In this document: positions 10,800 to 22,575 of the stretch, piece by piece
Position numbering within the stretch: the stretch's first letter is position 1
How the letters are laid out: each line of letters starts with the position of its first letter
NCBI RefSeq assembly: GCF_030253575.1
Contig: NC_080562.1
Location: 32,505,852 to 32,569,851, forward strand
Length of the DNA stretch: 64,000 nucleotides
Origin: Rhododendron vialii
Lineage: Eukaryota > Streptophyta > Magnoliopsida > Ericales > Ericaceae
Direction: 5' to 3'
Translations under genes and position numbers: made by a program
Notes under the pieces: generated by a model
The model's database searches: none
What the model was told of the DNA's origin: nothing
The model's input: the letters and a program-made list of their open reading frames with translations, nothing else

Positions 10800-11020
10800 A
10801 AGGTTTTGGAAAAAAGAAGGTAATTTTAAGTTCAAAAATTATCTGTTTACGCAAATAATTTTTCTGCCAATATGTATCTTGCTTGATAGATTTCATTGAG
10901 ATCTTTTATACGGTGCAAGAAAAATCAAAAAATTATTTTTTCTTTTCATTATATTTGAATTTGAAAATTGAAGAAAAAAAGTTTTAAAAAAAAAAGGTTA
11001 CCTGAAACACTCCCTTTACC
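10800..11020. mobile_element. Tourist-like MITE, degenerate copy of the GGCCCCGTTCC family
   Basis: Its interior (AAGGTAATTTTAAGTTCAA, then TGATAGATTTCATTGAGATC, then ATACGGTGCAAG) matches the reverse complement of the copies at 60326-60564 and 62731-62970. The ends are eroded, so the boundaries are approximate. Confidence 0.55.
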
Positions 11021-12160
11021 ACCAACCGGAGTCTGGGAGTCATTTATTTAGTATTTCTTTCTTCTTCTTTTTTGTGTAATTTTGCGGTTAAAATCGTACA
11101 AAAGAAAATGGTACATGTTTGAAGTGTTCAACCTAAAGAAACAGAATCCAGAAACACTCCGATTATATGAGGAAAAGATTTTAGATGCGAGTGTTGTAAT
11201 GCTAATCTCGCATGAGATAGGATTTACGGATATATTTAGGACCCATCTATATATTATGGTTTGTTTTTGAGCAAGTTTGCAAAGCTGAGAACTATAACTT
11301 CTTGTGATTATACTCTTTTAGACATCGAACAGAGCTGTTTCGTACACATTCAGTGTCCTCCCTTCTATCTATTTGTGTATAGTTTGAATTTAACCTCGAG
11401 GCAGGCTCCTTCGTTCACATAATTGAGATAACTGAAGGTAATTAGTCGAAACGCACTAAAACTAGCCTGGACACTTTGTTATAAAAAAAATAACAATAAT
11501 GACGTGACTCAAGGTTGTGTTGAACTAATTCACATCAAGTTATATAAACTCCAACATTGTACTTAGTTTGGCTCATTTAATTTGCAGCTCTAGCTATTAA
11601 TTAAGAGAATAGTAATTGCATAAAAGTGCATTTCCATTAATTTATTAGGCTATGTTGAAGCCTAAGGCCCAGAGGAGGAAAGAAGTCCAAATTCAGAAGT
11701 ATTCTGGCTGTTTGGGGACCAGTGACTGATCACTCATCCCACTGGCCTGGCCTCCAGATAATAAAATTCTACCCACCCCTAGGATTGTTTCTATATATGG
11801 GGGCCGGGCGTAGGTCCTTTGATGATCATCGTGCAGAATAGCCAGCCAGCCAAATCAATGCAAGATTCAAGTTTGCCTGCAGGAGTAGTTTAAGAAGTAG
11901 TGAACTATCCCAATTTGGGATTACAGCCGAGAGAGAAAAGTCAGAGAACATCATTATCAACTATAGGATGTAATGTATATACAGTTGGCGGTCACAGCTG
12001 GAATGTGGCTGGTTGCTTGTTCCAATAATATTTGTCTCTAGTCCATTTCCAATCTTTTTGCTGCTTCTTGAAATTCGGAGTTAGTCAAAAGAGTACTGTG
12101 TGGTAGCTAGTTTCCATGCCATCATATGATTTATTCATGAGTTTCTTTGAATTCGGTAGT
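11021..12160. other. Intergenic, no gene recognised
   Basis: No open frame with a recognisable domain. A CTATATATGG motif near 11791-11800 is TATA-like on the plus strand and is followed by unremarkable non-coding sequence; nothing shows it is used. Confidence 0.45.
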
Positions 12161-12364
12161 GTTTGGTTGAGAGTTTAGTTTAGTTTAGTTTTGGTAGTGG
12201 GTAAAGAGAGAAATAGAGTAATGATTGAAGATAGGGATAATGATTGGAGAGAAATAGAGAGAGATGTAAAAGTAATAATTGGAGAAATATGGTAATGATT
12301 GGAGAAAAAAGTAGGGTAATGATTGAAAACAAAACTAAAACTAAAACTAAGTTGAGAACCGAAC
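12161..12364. mobile_element. MITE-like element with 28-bp terminal inverted repeats
   Basis: The left end GTTTGGTTGAGAGTTTAG is mirrored by the right end, whose reverse complement starts GTTCGGTTCTCAACTTAG; both continue into TTTTAGTTTT. The interior holds several copies of GTAATGATTGGAGAAA. Short open frames here are by-products of the repeat. The target duplication is not clear. Confidence 0.55.
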
Positions 12365-12465
12365 AATTCTTTAACTCCACAAAGTTTCCTCACCGGAAAA
12401 AAAAAAAAAAAAAACCCCGCAAGAGAGGATGTAATGAATGTGATTCACTGATATTCGGTTAACAG

Positions 12466-12923
12466 TAGATCTGGGTAACATGTCGGGTCGGGTCGTGTTC
12501 GTGTCGTGTCAGTCGGGTTCGTGTCACAAATCACCCAACCCTAATCCAGCCCATTTAGAATTCGTGTTTCTCGAGTTGTGTCATTTTCGTGTTTCGTGTC
12601 AGAAATGCTCAACCCTAACCCGTTAACTTCATGTCCGGTTCGTGTCGTGTTATCGTGTGTGTTGCCTAACTCTATATAGAATTGCAGATATACCATATAT
12701 TATGTATATATGTTCGTGAAAATGGGTGACACAGATTCGTAACCGTGTTGGTCGTGTCAATTTCGTGTCTCGCGTGTTCAACCCGAACCCGACACATTTA
12801 GAATTCGTGTTCTCGAGTCGTGTCATTTTCGTGTTTCGTGTCAAAAATATTCGACCCTAACCCGCTAACTTCGTGTTCGGTTCGTATCGTGTTATCGTGT
12901 CTCGTGTCTGTTGCCCAGCTCTA
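12466..12923. mobile_element. hAT-like non-autonomous element with 8-bp target duplication
   Basis: The ends TAGATCTGGGTAAC and (reverse complement) TAGAGCTGGGCAAC are inverted repeats, flanked by the perfect 8-bp direct repeat GTTAACAG (12458-12465 and 12924-12931). The interior is full of GTGTCGTGTT-type motifs, and a block of roughly 120 bp (about 12548-12666 and 12788-12914) is duplicated in direct orientation. The 8-bp duplication and the terminal pattern indicate the hAT superfamily. No transposase frame. Confidence 0.75.
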
Positions 12924-13184
12924 GTTAACAGTATACCCGTCTCAACCAGTGGGGTCTTCAGTTCAACTCGACCAAGTGAGAAACGAGAGTTGCGCTTACA
13001 AGTGAATATTCCAACCACCAAAGACTAGAGGAGTGTCAAATTCCTAAGATGGGCGTTGCATTCACACGAGTCAAAAGAAGTCTTTGGTAAAAGACCATGA
13101 CCATATATATATATGGAGGACTTTTTATTATTAGACCGCGAAGGCTGGATCGAGAGGTTCTGGTCAAAATAGGTGGCTAGCTTA

Positions 13185-13960
13185 GGCCATCCATAGTAGT
13201 ATAATCAAATGCCAATTGTTTTTAAAGTTAACAATGTTGGTGTAAAAGATTACTCACAATGGTATAATCAAACTTAGCAACATCCTTAGAAATAATCAAA
13301 TTTTGAGCTTTGGATAACCAAAACTAACAACCTTTTTCAATAATCAAAATTTATGGATCCTACACCACATAAGTTAACTAGTTCCAAAATTTGTATACAC
13401 ACGTGTTTCAACTAATATTTTCTTCTTTCCTTCTTCGCCCATTCTTTTTTTTTTGGTTAAAAAAATAAAATTGAAGAATAAAAATTTTATGTAGCCAAGC
13501 TTTTTCGCTACTCTATATCTTTTTCACTTCGCCAACAAACTATTTCTCTTTCTTTTCTTCCAAAAGTGAAACTCATATCTCTCGATCATCTACAACTCAA
13601 TTCATCGTCGCCGGATTAAGGTGTTTCACTCTTATTTTCTGTTTCTACTACCCACCCCCGAAAAAAAAAGAGAAAAAAATCATAATAGGAGGGAAGGAAA
13701 TCACTGATTTTTTTTTCAAAATTAAGAGAGGGAATCAATATATTTTAACTCATAAAAAACGTAAATGGAGGGAAGTGAATGACGGAAAACAGGGGGGAGA
13801 GAGAATGAAATTGTAGTGGACCCCATATTTTGATTATGGACTAGAAGTGACCATAGTAAAGCTTAATATTGTTAAGCTTAGCAACCTCTTAAGTGAATAA
13901 TCAAAAGCTGATGTGTCAACTTTTGATTATCATTTTTTGATTATACCACTGTGGATGGCC
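13185..13960. mobile_element. PIF/Harbinger-like non-autonomous element
   Basis: The ends GGCCATCCATAGTAGTATAA and (reverse complement) GGCCATCCACAGTGGTATAA are inverted repeats flanked by TTA on both sides, the 3-bp duplication typical of PIF/Harbinger. A second internal end-like motif near 13250 (CACAATGGTATAATCAAAC) suggests a related copy inserted into or duplicated within it. No transposase. Confidence 0.7.
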
Positions 13961-15780
13961 TTAGCGAGCTACTTTTTTTCAAAGTGGGAAATGTTTAAAA
14001 AAGTTAACTAAAACCGTTGGAAGTCCCAATTAAGCCGACGCGTGGAGGAATGGGGACAACGAGTCAATGAGAATCCAGCATACATGTACCGGCCGTCCGT
14101 GCGGATTTTGGCTGCGAGGCTGCTGTCCCAGTGCAAAACGACATCATCCCGGGCCTGAAAACTTGATCTGAAACGTTCGGCAATCGAAAGATCTCGTTGC
14201 ATACTATGGCTTAGGAAAAAATTAATTCGATCGAATGTCGATAATCTAGCGAACGAATCATCTATTGTTTATGGTGCTATTATCAATATCCAAAATATTC
14301 AGCCAAAATTAAGTCAAAAAGAGGGATTTGTTCACTAGGTTTTCGATGTTTAATTGACCTGATTTTTCGCCAGGCCATAGTAAGCAATGAGATCTTTCAA
14401 GTGAATGTTTCAGATCAAGCTTTCAATCTCGGGACGGCATTGTTTTGCTCCGGATCTGTGCACCGTCCAGTCAATGGCAACAGTATACTAGTCCACCAAA
14501 ATAAATGGAACCATCTCCTCACAGTTTGGAAGAAATTTTGACCAGTCCAGTCCCGGATTTTGGCTCTATCTCGTGTCTAACAATTTCTTTTGAAAAATAT
14601 TTTTTCACTTTTTTTAATTATTATGAGACATTCATTTTCTTGTCTTTTAATGAAAAAATGCACACGAAAGATTCATTAAAAGATTTTTAAAAAAAATGGA
14701 GTGTCATCATTATAAAAAAAAAAAAAAAAGAAGTGAAAATCATTTCTCTTATTTTTTTTAAAAAATTCATCGGAAACTTTAAACCTGTAAAATTTACGTA
14801 AATTGAAAGTCAAAAAATTACTTTTCGCTTACATCGCCTGAAGTATATTTCTGAACACTTGAAGCCCTTGTACTTTTAAGTAAATTAGAACCGTTAGCGT
14901 TTCTATTAAACATAACCAAAAAAAAAAGAAGTGAGCTTTACAATGTGAGTGAGAGTTCTCTATTTAAACACACTTGTAGAGTTACTAGAGTGTGGCTGTC
15001 AAGATCTTCCAAGCCATTTAATAGAGGTACATATAAGCTGTCTTTGTGCAAAACAGGGCGTCCCTCCCACTCCTCCCTTCTAGGGTAGGCAATGGGGACG
15101 GATCGGGGTGGAAGAGTACTATCTCAGTCCCTAATTTCTGAACCCCTTCCTCGTTTTCGCCCCGATCCCCAACGGGATTTGTTTTTTCCCTCCATCCCTG
15201 CTCCGAACGGAGATCCCCAAGGAGATTCGAGTATATCCAAAGTTTTTACTGAAAAAAAATAAATAAATAAAAATTTCCTAAACAATAGAAAGCAACAAAG
15301 GAAACCTTTAATGAATAAAAGATTCAAAATAAGATGCAGAACTTCAAGGACTTTATAGTTAAAGCTGAAATAAAAAAGAAACTTTTTATAGCTGAAGTTG
15401 AAATAAAATGAGTACAAATTTGCTTACAATAGAGGCAACCAAACAACAAAGAACAATAGAGGCACAAAAAATGTGTGTGGCGCTACAAAAGTGAGAACTG
15501 GGAAATGAGAGTGGGAATGAGAAGTAATCCTAAAAAAATATAAGTGAGCAAATGAGAAATAGATTTGGGGCAGGGATATGTCTGTCCACGCCTTCTACCC
15601 AATCCCTGAAATTTTCTTAAAAAAAATTCCATATCCTACCCAATCTCCAAACAGATCTCCAAATTTTCAATCCGTTCAGGGTGAGGATGGAATTATATAC
15701 GAACGAGTTGGACGACATGGCCATCCTGCTCCCTTCACAATCATGGCAACACTCGTACGGCCTCCTCTTCTTCTGCCTAA
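13961..15780. other. Intergenic, no gene recognised
   Basis: Mostly AT-rich. From about 15080 to 15735 it resembles a common plant repeat with GGGGACGG motifs near the left end and weakly inverted GC-rich sequence at the right; the ends are too eroded to define. No coding domain. Confidence 0.4.
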
Positions 15781-16110
15781 GGGCGTAATCAAAATCGGAT
15801 AATTAAAAGATTCAAAACTTGTCACCTCGTCTTTTGGTTATTCATTTAAGGATTGTTAATATTAACAATGTGAAGTCCCACATTGATTTATAATCAAAAA
15901 TCATTTTAGTAGAGTGAGGTAGATAGAGTTGAGAATAAAATGTTAGTGGGTGGATTCATTCATAGTGATGGAAGGAGAGAGAAAAAAGGAAAGAGAGAGT
16001 ATGTGATCTCCATTAAATTTGATTATCAAAAAGAAAATAAGAAAATATTGCCAGCTTTGTGTGGATACTGAAATCGCCAGCTTCCAAATTTGATTATCCA
16101 AATAGAATAC
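15781..16110. mobile_element. Harbinger-like MITE, related to 13185-13960, right end eroded
   Basis: Begins after TAA with GGGCGTAATCAAAATCGGAT and contains TTTGATTATCAAAAAG and TGATTATCCAAAT. The same interior (GAGTTGAGAATAAA) appears in the cluster at 37208-38054. No clean right terminal repeat. Confidence 0.5.
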
Positions 16111-16425
16111 TGAAATTACAAAATGGCTCAATTTTTTGTGTGGAAAGCCTCAGACGGGCCCCCTCACACCCACATATGCACAATGGGTCAGCAACCATAT
16201 AACATCGTTATCTCATTTTCTATTAGTTAGATGATTTGTTTGATTTAATACAAAATATTTGTAAAAAATTCTGATATGTAAATGCTGCCGAGCTTTTATC
16301 AATATAATCTCACTTGTTTTAAAAAATACTATATATATAAAACCAAGTTTTAGTCAGGCTTTAACCTATTAATTAATGCAACATACGATATCTTTGCTAT
16401 TATGACCATACATCGTTAAAATCAA

Positions 16426-16560
16426 GGGAAAATGACGGCCAATGACGTATTTTGATATTTAATACCCGCTAAGGACATTTTCAGCATTAACAAATATTCT
16501 TAGATTGTCCTTGGCGGGTATTAATTACTATCAAAATACGTCTTGGACCGTCATTTTCTC
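16426..16560. mobile_element. Hairpin MITE, GGGAAAATGACGG family, copy 1
   Basis: A 135-bp near-palindrome whose arms start GGGAAAATGACGG and continue through a GACGTATTTTGATA-like stretch to GCGGGTATTAA or its inverse. The flanks are TTAAAATCA-like and TTAAATCAG, an imperfect 9-bp duplication. The second copy at 44009-44140 has the same arms with the central loop in the opposite orientation. MULE-like by the length of its duplication. Confidence 0.8.
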
Positions 16561-16845
16561 TTAAATCAGGTCACAAAGAGGCCCGTCAAAGGATCAAAAT
16601 ATGAAACCATTGGGCCCAAACCTCACTTTCATAGTCCAGGCCCAATTTCCCCATTTAATGGCCTGCCTGTTAAGAACACAGGCTTCGGTTTCAACTCACC
16701 ATAAAGTCCAACTCTCGGAAACTGATCAGCAACAGCTCCATCATTCCTATCACACCGATCTTGAATCTCTCTCACTCTCTCTCTCTCTCCAAAATTTTGT
16801 GCAAGTACTGAATCCAATATACTGTACTAGGGACAAAGAAAATTA

Positions 16846-16941
16846 GCAAAGAAAATACCCTTAAAGTGTACATGAACGGCTCAGATTCACTGTGCAGTGC
16901 ATTTGAACCGTTCATGTACACTTTAAGGGTATTTTATTTGC
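16846..16941. repeat. Near-perfect 96-bp palindrome
   Basis: The arms read GCAAAGAAAATACCCTTAAA and, inverted, TTTAAGGGTATTTTATTTGC, and continue through AGTGTACATGAACGG to a short loop around CTGTGCAGTG. It is probably a small fold-back MITE; TTAGCA occurs near both ends but not at equal spacing. Confidence 0.8.
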
Positions 16942-17139
16942 CCATTTTATTTGCACTTAGCATTTCACTTCTCCCTTTTCTCATTCTATATTGAAGGCAA
17001 ACCAGTGGAGCAAACCATCATCGTCTGATGACCCAATAAACACGTCTTATTTTTATTTTCATCCTGAGGCCTCAACAAAGGGTTTGGGTTGTGTTTCCCA
17101 CTTTTCTGCCAGGTAGGCGTGAGCGGAAAATCCAATGGC

Positions 17140-18275
17140 GCGTGTGCTGTGTGAGTGCGGGCGTGCCAGGACTTGTCGTCGTCCAACGTATGGAAAGCGT
17201 GAGTGCGCCTCGATCTGACTTCGTATGTAGTGCGACTGCGTGTGACCCAAAGGGTGAGGCCACAATGAGGTTCGTGGTTTGCCACAACGATAGTGGACTT
17301 AAAATTTCCCAACCGTGTGAGAAAAGAAGTAACAACGTAGAAGTAACTTTATTATGTCGTAATAATAAAGTTAGGGATACAAGGGAGATATGAATAACTT
17401 GTTATGTCGTAATAACGAAGTTGGGGTATAAGAGAGATAGAAATAGGTGAGAAATGAGATAGTTGCTTCACTGGGAAAGCTTTGGTTTTAAGCGTTGAGC
17501 TTGATTGGTGTGTGAACCATTTTTTCTTCTTGTCTTTTAGTATTTATAGGCCAAGGGTCTTCGATTTTCTGCATGTAAAGGGCTTGTTGTCCTCTTCTCA
17601 TGGCGCTATGTGTCTTTTGTAACTTCTCCTCCATGAGATCATGGTGTAATGGGTAGTTATTGGAAGTTACAAAAGATCATGGGCAAATAGTGCACTGGTC
17701 CAGATCTAGGCCGAGTTTCCCGCCTTCGCCACGAGCTGACATGTGTCCCGAGTAGGCCTCAGATGTTGCCACGCGTCCCTAGTAACTACCCATTAACATA
17801 TTTAGTGGGATCATGGGTAGTTATTGGAGGTAAATAACAATTACCCACGTGTTTATTTGATCATAGGTAATTAATGGGATAATGGGCCTATTTCTCTTCC
17901 TTCTTTTGTGGGTAGCAAAAAACCCCCAGCCATTTGACTCGGTCAAATGGCTTTCACCAGGTAACAACTTCTTTCTTTCTTTCCACTTTTCATGGGCCAC
18001 TTGGGTAATGGGTTATTTAATTAAATTAAATGGCCTACTAACATATTTAGCCCATATCAACATTTGGGCCAGTTGAATTCTTTTACAAATTGGCCCAAAA
18101 CCTCCAAACTCGAGCCCGAACCAAACTAAAATTAATTGGGCCCAGTCAACATGGATTTGGCCCATTAATTTTAACCCAATTCATCTCTATTTTTTGGCCC
18201 AATTTAATTAAAAGATAATTAAATAGCCTTCCAACGCTTGCTCAGAACTAGGTGCCAAAAACGAGTGTAAACAGA
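17140..18275 (+). mobile_element. LTR-like block, copy 1
   Basis: Non-coding sequence related to 45480-46905. Shared landmarks in the same order are a GGTGAGGCC motif near the start, GACTTAAAATTT, a TATTTATAGG TATA-like motif, several GGGCC/GGCCC-rich stretches and an end GCCAAAAACGAGTGTAAACA. This layout fits a decayed solo LTR or LTR-derived element. No gag-pol and no exact target duplication were found, so boundaries are approximate. A 60-bp region near 17340-17425 is tandemly duplicated with TATGTCGTAATAA in each unit. Confidence 0.45.
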
Positions 18276-20514
18276 TCGTCATACATAGTGGAGCCTATCC
18301 TGTGATATTGATTTCCTTAGAAGCAGTGGCGGGATCAGAATTCTATCGCTGCTGCCTAGAAAGGGGGGAAAAAAAACTAGAGAAAATTTTATGTTAGGAG
18401 CAATGTGAGGATTAATTTTGATTATAGAAAGCCGTAAAGGTCATGTATGGTTTAATCGTCGGCATACATATATACAATTTGCAAGGACTAACAAACATAT
18501 GAAATTATATTAAAGTTGTATTTTCAAAGTGATAATTTGGTGGATGGAAGACCGACCAATCAACCGCCACTCAACCCGGTAAGTCAGATCTTGCCGTCTT
18601 CACCGTTCAACTGTCTCCGTTCGAACTCGACTTCCTCCGGTGGGTTTTTCGAGTTTCTCGGTGAGTTTGATAGGTGGGTTTCTTGAGTTTCCCGGAGATA
18701 TGTGGCCAGATCTGGTTCCGTCGTTTATATCTATATAATATGTGATGGTGGTTTATATTTTCATATTTTCCACCATTGGATTGAAGATACAATTCTCACC
18801 GAAATCAAAATACATACCATCTTTTAATACATACCTTTTACGGAAATACAATTCTCACATTTGATTTGAAAATATAAGGAGTACCGTCTTTTTAATCACA
18901 GAAATCTCTTTCAATACATACCTTCTTTTTTAAGGAAACAAAACATGCCTTTGAATCCTTTTACATGTTTTTGAATCAATCATGCCTTTTCATAACCGAA
19001 ATCCTTTCTTTTATTGACTAATTTTCCGGAAATTAGTGACTAATTATGGTAATCTATAATTAATGGTGGACTAGGATTGACGTTGAGAGAACAAAGAACC
19101 AATGATTTACTTCTATTTCAGTGTTTTTTTGGTAATATCTATAACTATAATCATGTAGTGATTCTATAGGTATTAATAGGGTGAAAGTCGGTCGGGTTGG
19201 TTCGGTTTTTGGGAAATCGGTCGGTTCGGTTTTTAGGGTGTTCAAGATTGAACCGATCGGTTCAGGGCAATGTAGCCGGGAATCGACCCCGACCAGAAAA
19301 AAATGGACTGAAATTGGTACAAGGTGGTTCTGTCCGATCGGTGTTTTTTTTTTTTGATTTTTTGGTCCGGCATTAAGATTGAAATGGACGGTTGAGATTT
19401 GTTGTTTCTTTTTGGGTTTAAGATCGACGGCTTTGGTTGATTGGTCGAAATCAATCCAAAGTATGGTTTGGCATATATCGGTTCGGTCAAAAGCGAAGCC
19501 AACCAAACCTACCCTTACCCCAACCAAAAACTCATCTGAATGGTTCGTTTTTTTTCGGCCCGTCGGTTTTTTTCACACCCCAAATTATAGGATTTTTCTT
19601 AACATACGTTGAGTTTTTCTGTGTGGGTAAATCAGCTTGAAATATAAAAGAGACTATCCGAATATACAGTCTACAAGAGACATACACCAGGAGAAAAAAA
19701 ACAAAACAAAAGGAAAGAAATGAAAGTACTTGGCCAAGTGGCTACGTACATGGAAATTGAGAATGAGCCAACCACGTGTTTGCAATCCATCAAAAGAGAG
19801 GGAGAAGAAACCCACGGACAAAAGGAGCCAATCTAATGACAGGAGGTGCTAGACACAGCTGCAACCAAGATGGTACTAGTTGAAACCCGCAACTTGGATC
19901 AGCAGTGACTTATTAGATGGAAAGCTTGGGCCTAACCGGCACAGAACCGGACAATCGAGCTCTTGCAACTGACCCACTCAAACCTATATAGTATGTGGAT
20001 AGGCCTTGAAAGCATAGAACTGATGTTAACTTGGACATGACCCAAGTTACTGGATCATGGTCGCAGTACATCTCCAATCCGCATACCACTACTCAACTAT
20101 CAGCCGACAATTCCGAGGACACCCCCCATCGGATACGTAATGAAATACAAGGCAGCGAATAAAACAACCTAGCGAGAGATATTTAGAGACTACCTGCCTG
20201 ACGTTGAGTTTTCTTTTCTATTTTTTTCTGTCTTTTTCTATTGTTTATTTTGGATTTATGCGCGAGCGCGCGTGTTGGGAAAGAACAATGATCAAGGGGA
20301 ATGTAGCTTCAACTTTTGCATAATGAAACTGAGTGTTTTCCCCAGTTAACTAAACAATGTAAGTGCTTCTGGACACATATTATTGTATGATTTCAAGTTT
20401 TCAACAGACTACGTTGAAATAGGGTCCCCAATAATACACAGAGCCACTTTGGATTTTTTGAAAATATCTCTTCTGCCTAATTTTCCAAAATGCAAGTGCA
20501 TGATATAATTGAAC
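18276..20514. other. Intergenic, no gene recognised; CGGTTCGGTTTTT-rich repeat inside
   Basis: The stretch 19180-19570 carries repeated GGTCGGTTCGGTTTT motifs and an inverse set (AACCGATCGGTTC), resembling a common plant dispersed repeat. The long minus-strand frame there (19060-19527) is low-complexity and not a gene. The rest shows nothing. Confidence 0.4.
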
Positions 20515-20759
20515 GAAAATACTACAATACACACCCTTTATTTGGATGTGTATCATATGCACAAAATGTTACGAATCATATAAAAGTTACGAGATACACC
20601 AAAATGTTATGAATCATAATGAAAATGTTATGAATCGTATTGTTGAAAAGTTATGAATTCTAAAACAAAAGTTACGAAACACGCTAAAATATTATGAATG
20701 AACCATAAAATAGGTACATGTGATACACCCTTTTAAAGGTTGTGTATTGTAGAATTTTC
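20515..20759. mobile_element. MULE-like MITE with internal GTTATGAATC repeats
   Basis: The ends GAAAATACTACAATACACAC and (reverse complement) GAAAATTCTACAATACACAA are inverted repeats of about 26 bp. The flanks are ATAATTGAA on the left (one C before the end) and ATAATTTGAA on the right, a slightly eroded duplication of about 9 bp. The interior repeats GTTATGAATC or GTTACGAA five to six times. Confidence 0.65.
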
Positions 20760-22307
20760 ATAATTTGAAAGAAACGTCTCTCAGTCAGCCATATTATTAA
20801 CTAGGTTAAAATTGCCAGTCTGTCTATTTTTGTCTTCTCATTTCCTCTCCCACTGATCTTTTCGAACCCCTCATTCATTCAACCGATATTTTTGATGTAT
20901 GTGGGCATACATAAGTCATAAGTGTAATAATTGGCCTTAACTTGAAAACCCTTTCAGACAGTTCCATTTTTCTTTTCTTTTTTTCCTGATCAACCAGTCT
21001 GCGAAATTCAGCACGGTTAGAATGCTAAGGTTAACACCTTAAAAGAGAACTTGATTTCATGACCTATTTTCTCCTAAAAGCTAAGTGCATCTCCGATGCC
21101 GTTGGGCCAAAGACTTCTCGGCATCCCTTTTTGAACACTTCCAAAAGGCTTTTTCTTCCTGTTAGCTTCTGATATGTATGAGTTTCTTGCACCAATTGTC
21201 CTCTTTTTCTGGGAAGACATCAAAGAAATGCTTTTAACAGTGTCCAAAAACCACAGGTTGTACATCAGTTGGTCCCCCATGAAGAAATTTATTCTCAAAA
21301 CTGATACCTACTAACCTCTCTTTTTGCTGTCCATCACTTGATATGGTCCAAATCCATTCCCCTCTCTCTCTTGGAGTCCATGCATTGAGTGGAGGGTAAT
21401 GTTAAGAATATAGACTGTACACGAATCCGACGTGAATTCGACATTATCCATGTGAGAGTTTCGGGCACATCTTTGTCGAAATCTATATCTAATTTATCGA
21501 AGACCGTACCCAGAAATATTTTCAAGATTTCAAAACGAACAAGGCCCGAGGGATTTTTCATCGAGAGTTACTGGTGTCGATAAGAGCAAATTAAAAGCAG
21601 TCGGTCGCCCCCATTACTAGTGAGAGAAGAGTACAAGATTGTGGGGGCACTCAGGAGTAGTAAAATGGAAAGACGTTCATGGCCGATTTAAAAGATTAGG
21701 GCCCACTATGAATGGGCATCTCCACCTACCTAATCTAATCATCCCACCGCTCAATAATGCTCTGAGTAATCAATACCCTGCAGTCTGGTTTGCTATATTT
21801 TGTTTTGCAAAAGAGCAGCAAGCTAATGTACGCGTCATGATTAATTTATTTGGGAAAACCAAAGCAGCGTTCATAATCACTCCTTTTCCTACCCTTCGAC
21901 TGAGTTCTAACCATAGAGCGATTAGTGTGATTAAAAAATTGTGCATTCGCAATTGAGAATTTAAAGTTTCTGTCCAAAGAAGATGCAAAATAAAGAGACA
22001 GAGAAGAGGAAATTGAAAGAGAGGGTGAAAGAGGATAGCGAGATGAGCATCGTCGTAAGGACTCACAATTTGGATGTGCACCGGATACTACGTGTCCCAT
22101 ACCTTATTTGCGGTACCTAAAAACTTCTCCGTCGTAAGATCTAAAGTATGTCCGGAAAGCATCATCACCTACCTTCAGCCTCCGTGAGGGAGTTGTAAGA
22201 AACAATCGAGAGAATAATACTATATATTTTGCTCGTTTCAATTGCAATTGTACATTTTAAGTTCTTCGAAAGGCATTTAGTTCAAACGAAAAGAATATGA
22301 GTACATA
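20760..22307. other. Intergenic, no gene recognised
   Basis: Several open frames of 60-105 codons occur on both strands (for example 21639-21956), but they overlap one another and carry no recognisable motif or codon signature. I see no gene. Confidence 0.4.
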
Positions 22308-22575
22308 CACCATGTACATACTCTCGCGTACACACATCTTTGGGACCCATTTTGGGTTCATAAGAATGATTCGAGCGCTAATTTTGTTCAAAATGAGTTG
22401 TTTAGGATCCCTGTAAAGTCTCTGCTCATTTGAATATCGGTAAGCATGTTTATGAAATATTCAATGAGCGGGTCCAAATGAGCTGATATTTTTTTCAGGG
22501 ACTTTAAAAAATATATTTTGAACAAAATAAGCAGTTGGAATCATCTTTCTGGGACGCGGGAGTATATACATGGTG
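22308..22575. mobile_element. Fold-back element, copy F2
   Basis: Arms begin CACCATGTACATACTC on the left and (reverse complement) CACCATGTATATACTC on the right. The arm core TTTTGTTCAAAATGAG, then AGGATCCCTGTAAAG, matches the inverted right arm TTTTGTTCAAAATATATTTT and copies F3 and F4. No flanking duplication seen. Confidence 0.65.

Noticed and set aside
16986..17312. Overlapping frames of 68-108 codons on both strands
   Set aside because: Three frames are open at once over moderately GC-rich sequence, with no domain and no consistent codon preference.
19060..19527. 155-codon minus-strand frame
   Set aside because: Translates a CGGTTCGGTTTTT-rich dispersed repeat, with no domain and no start context.
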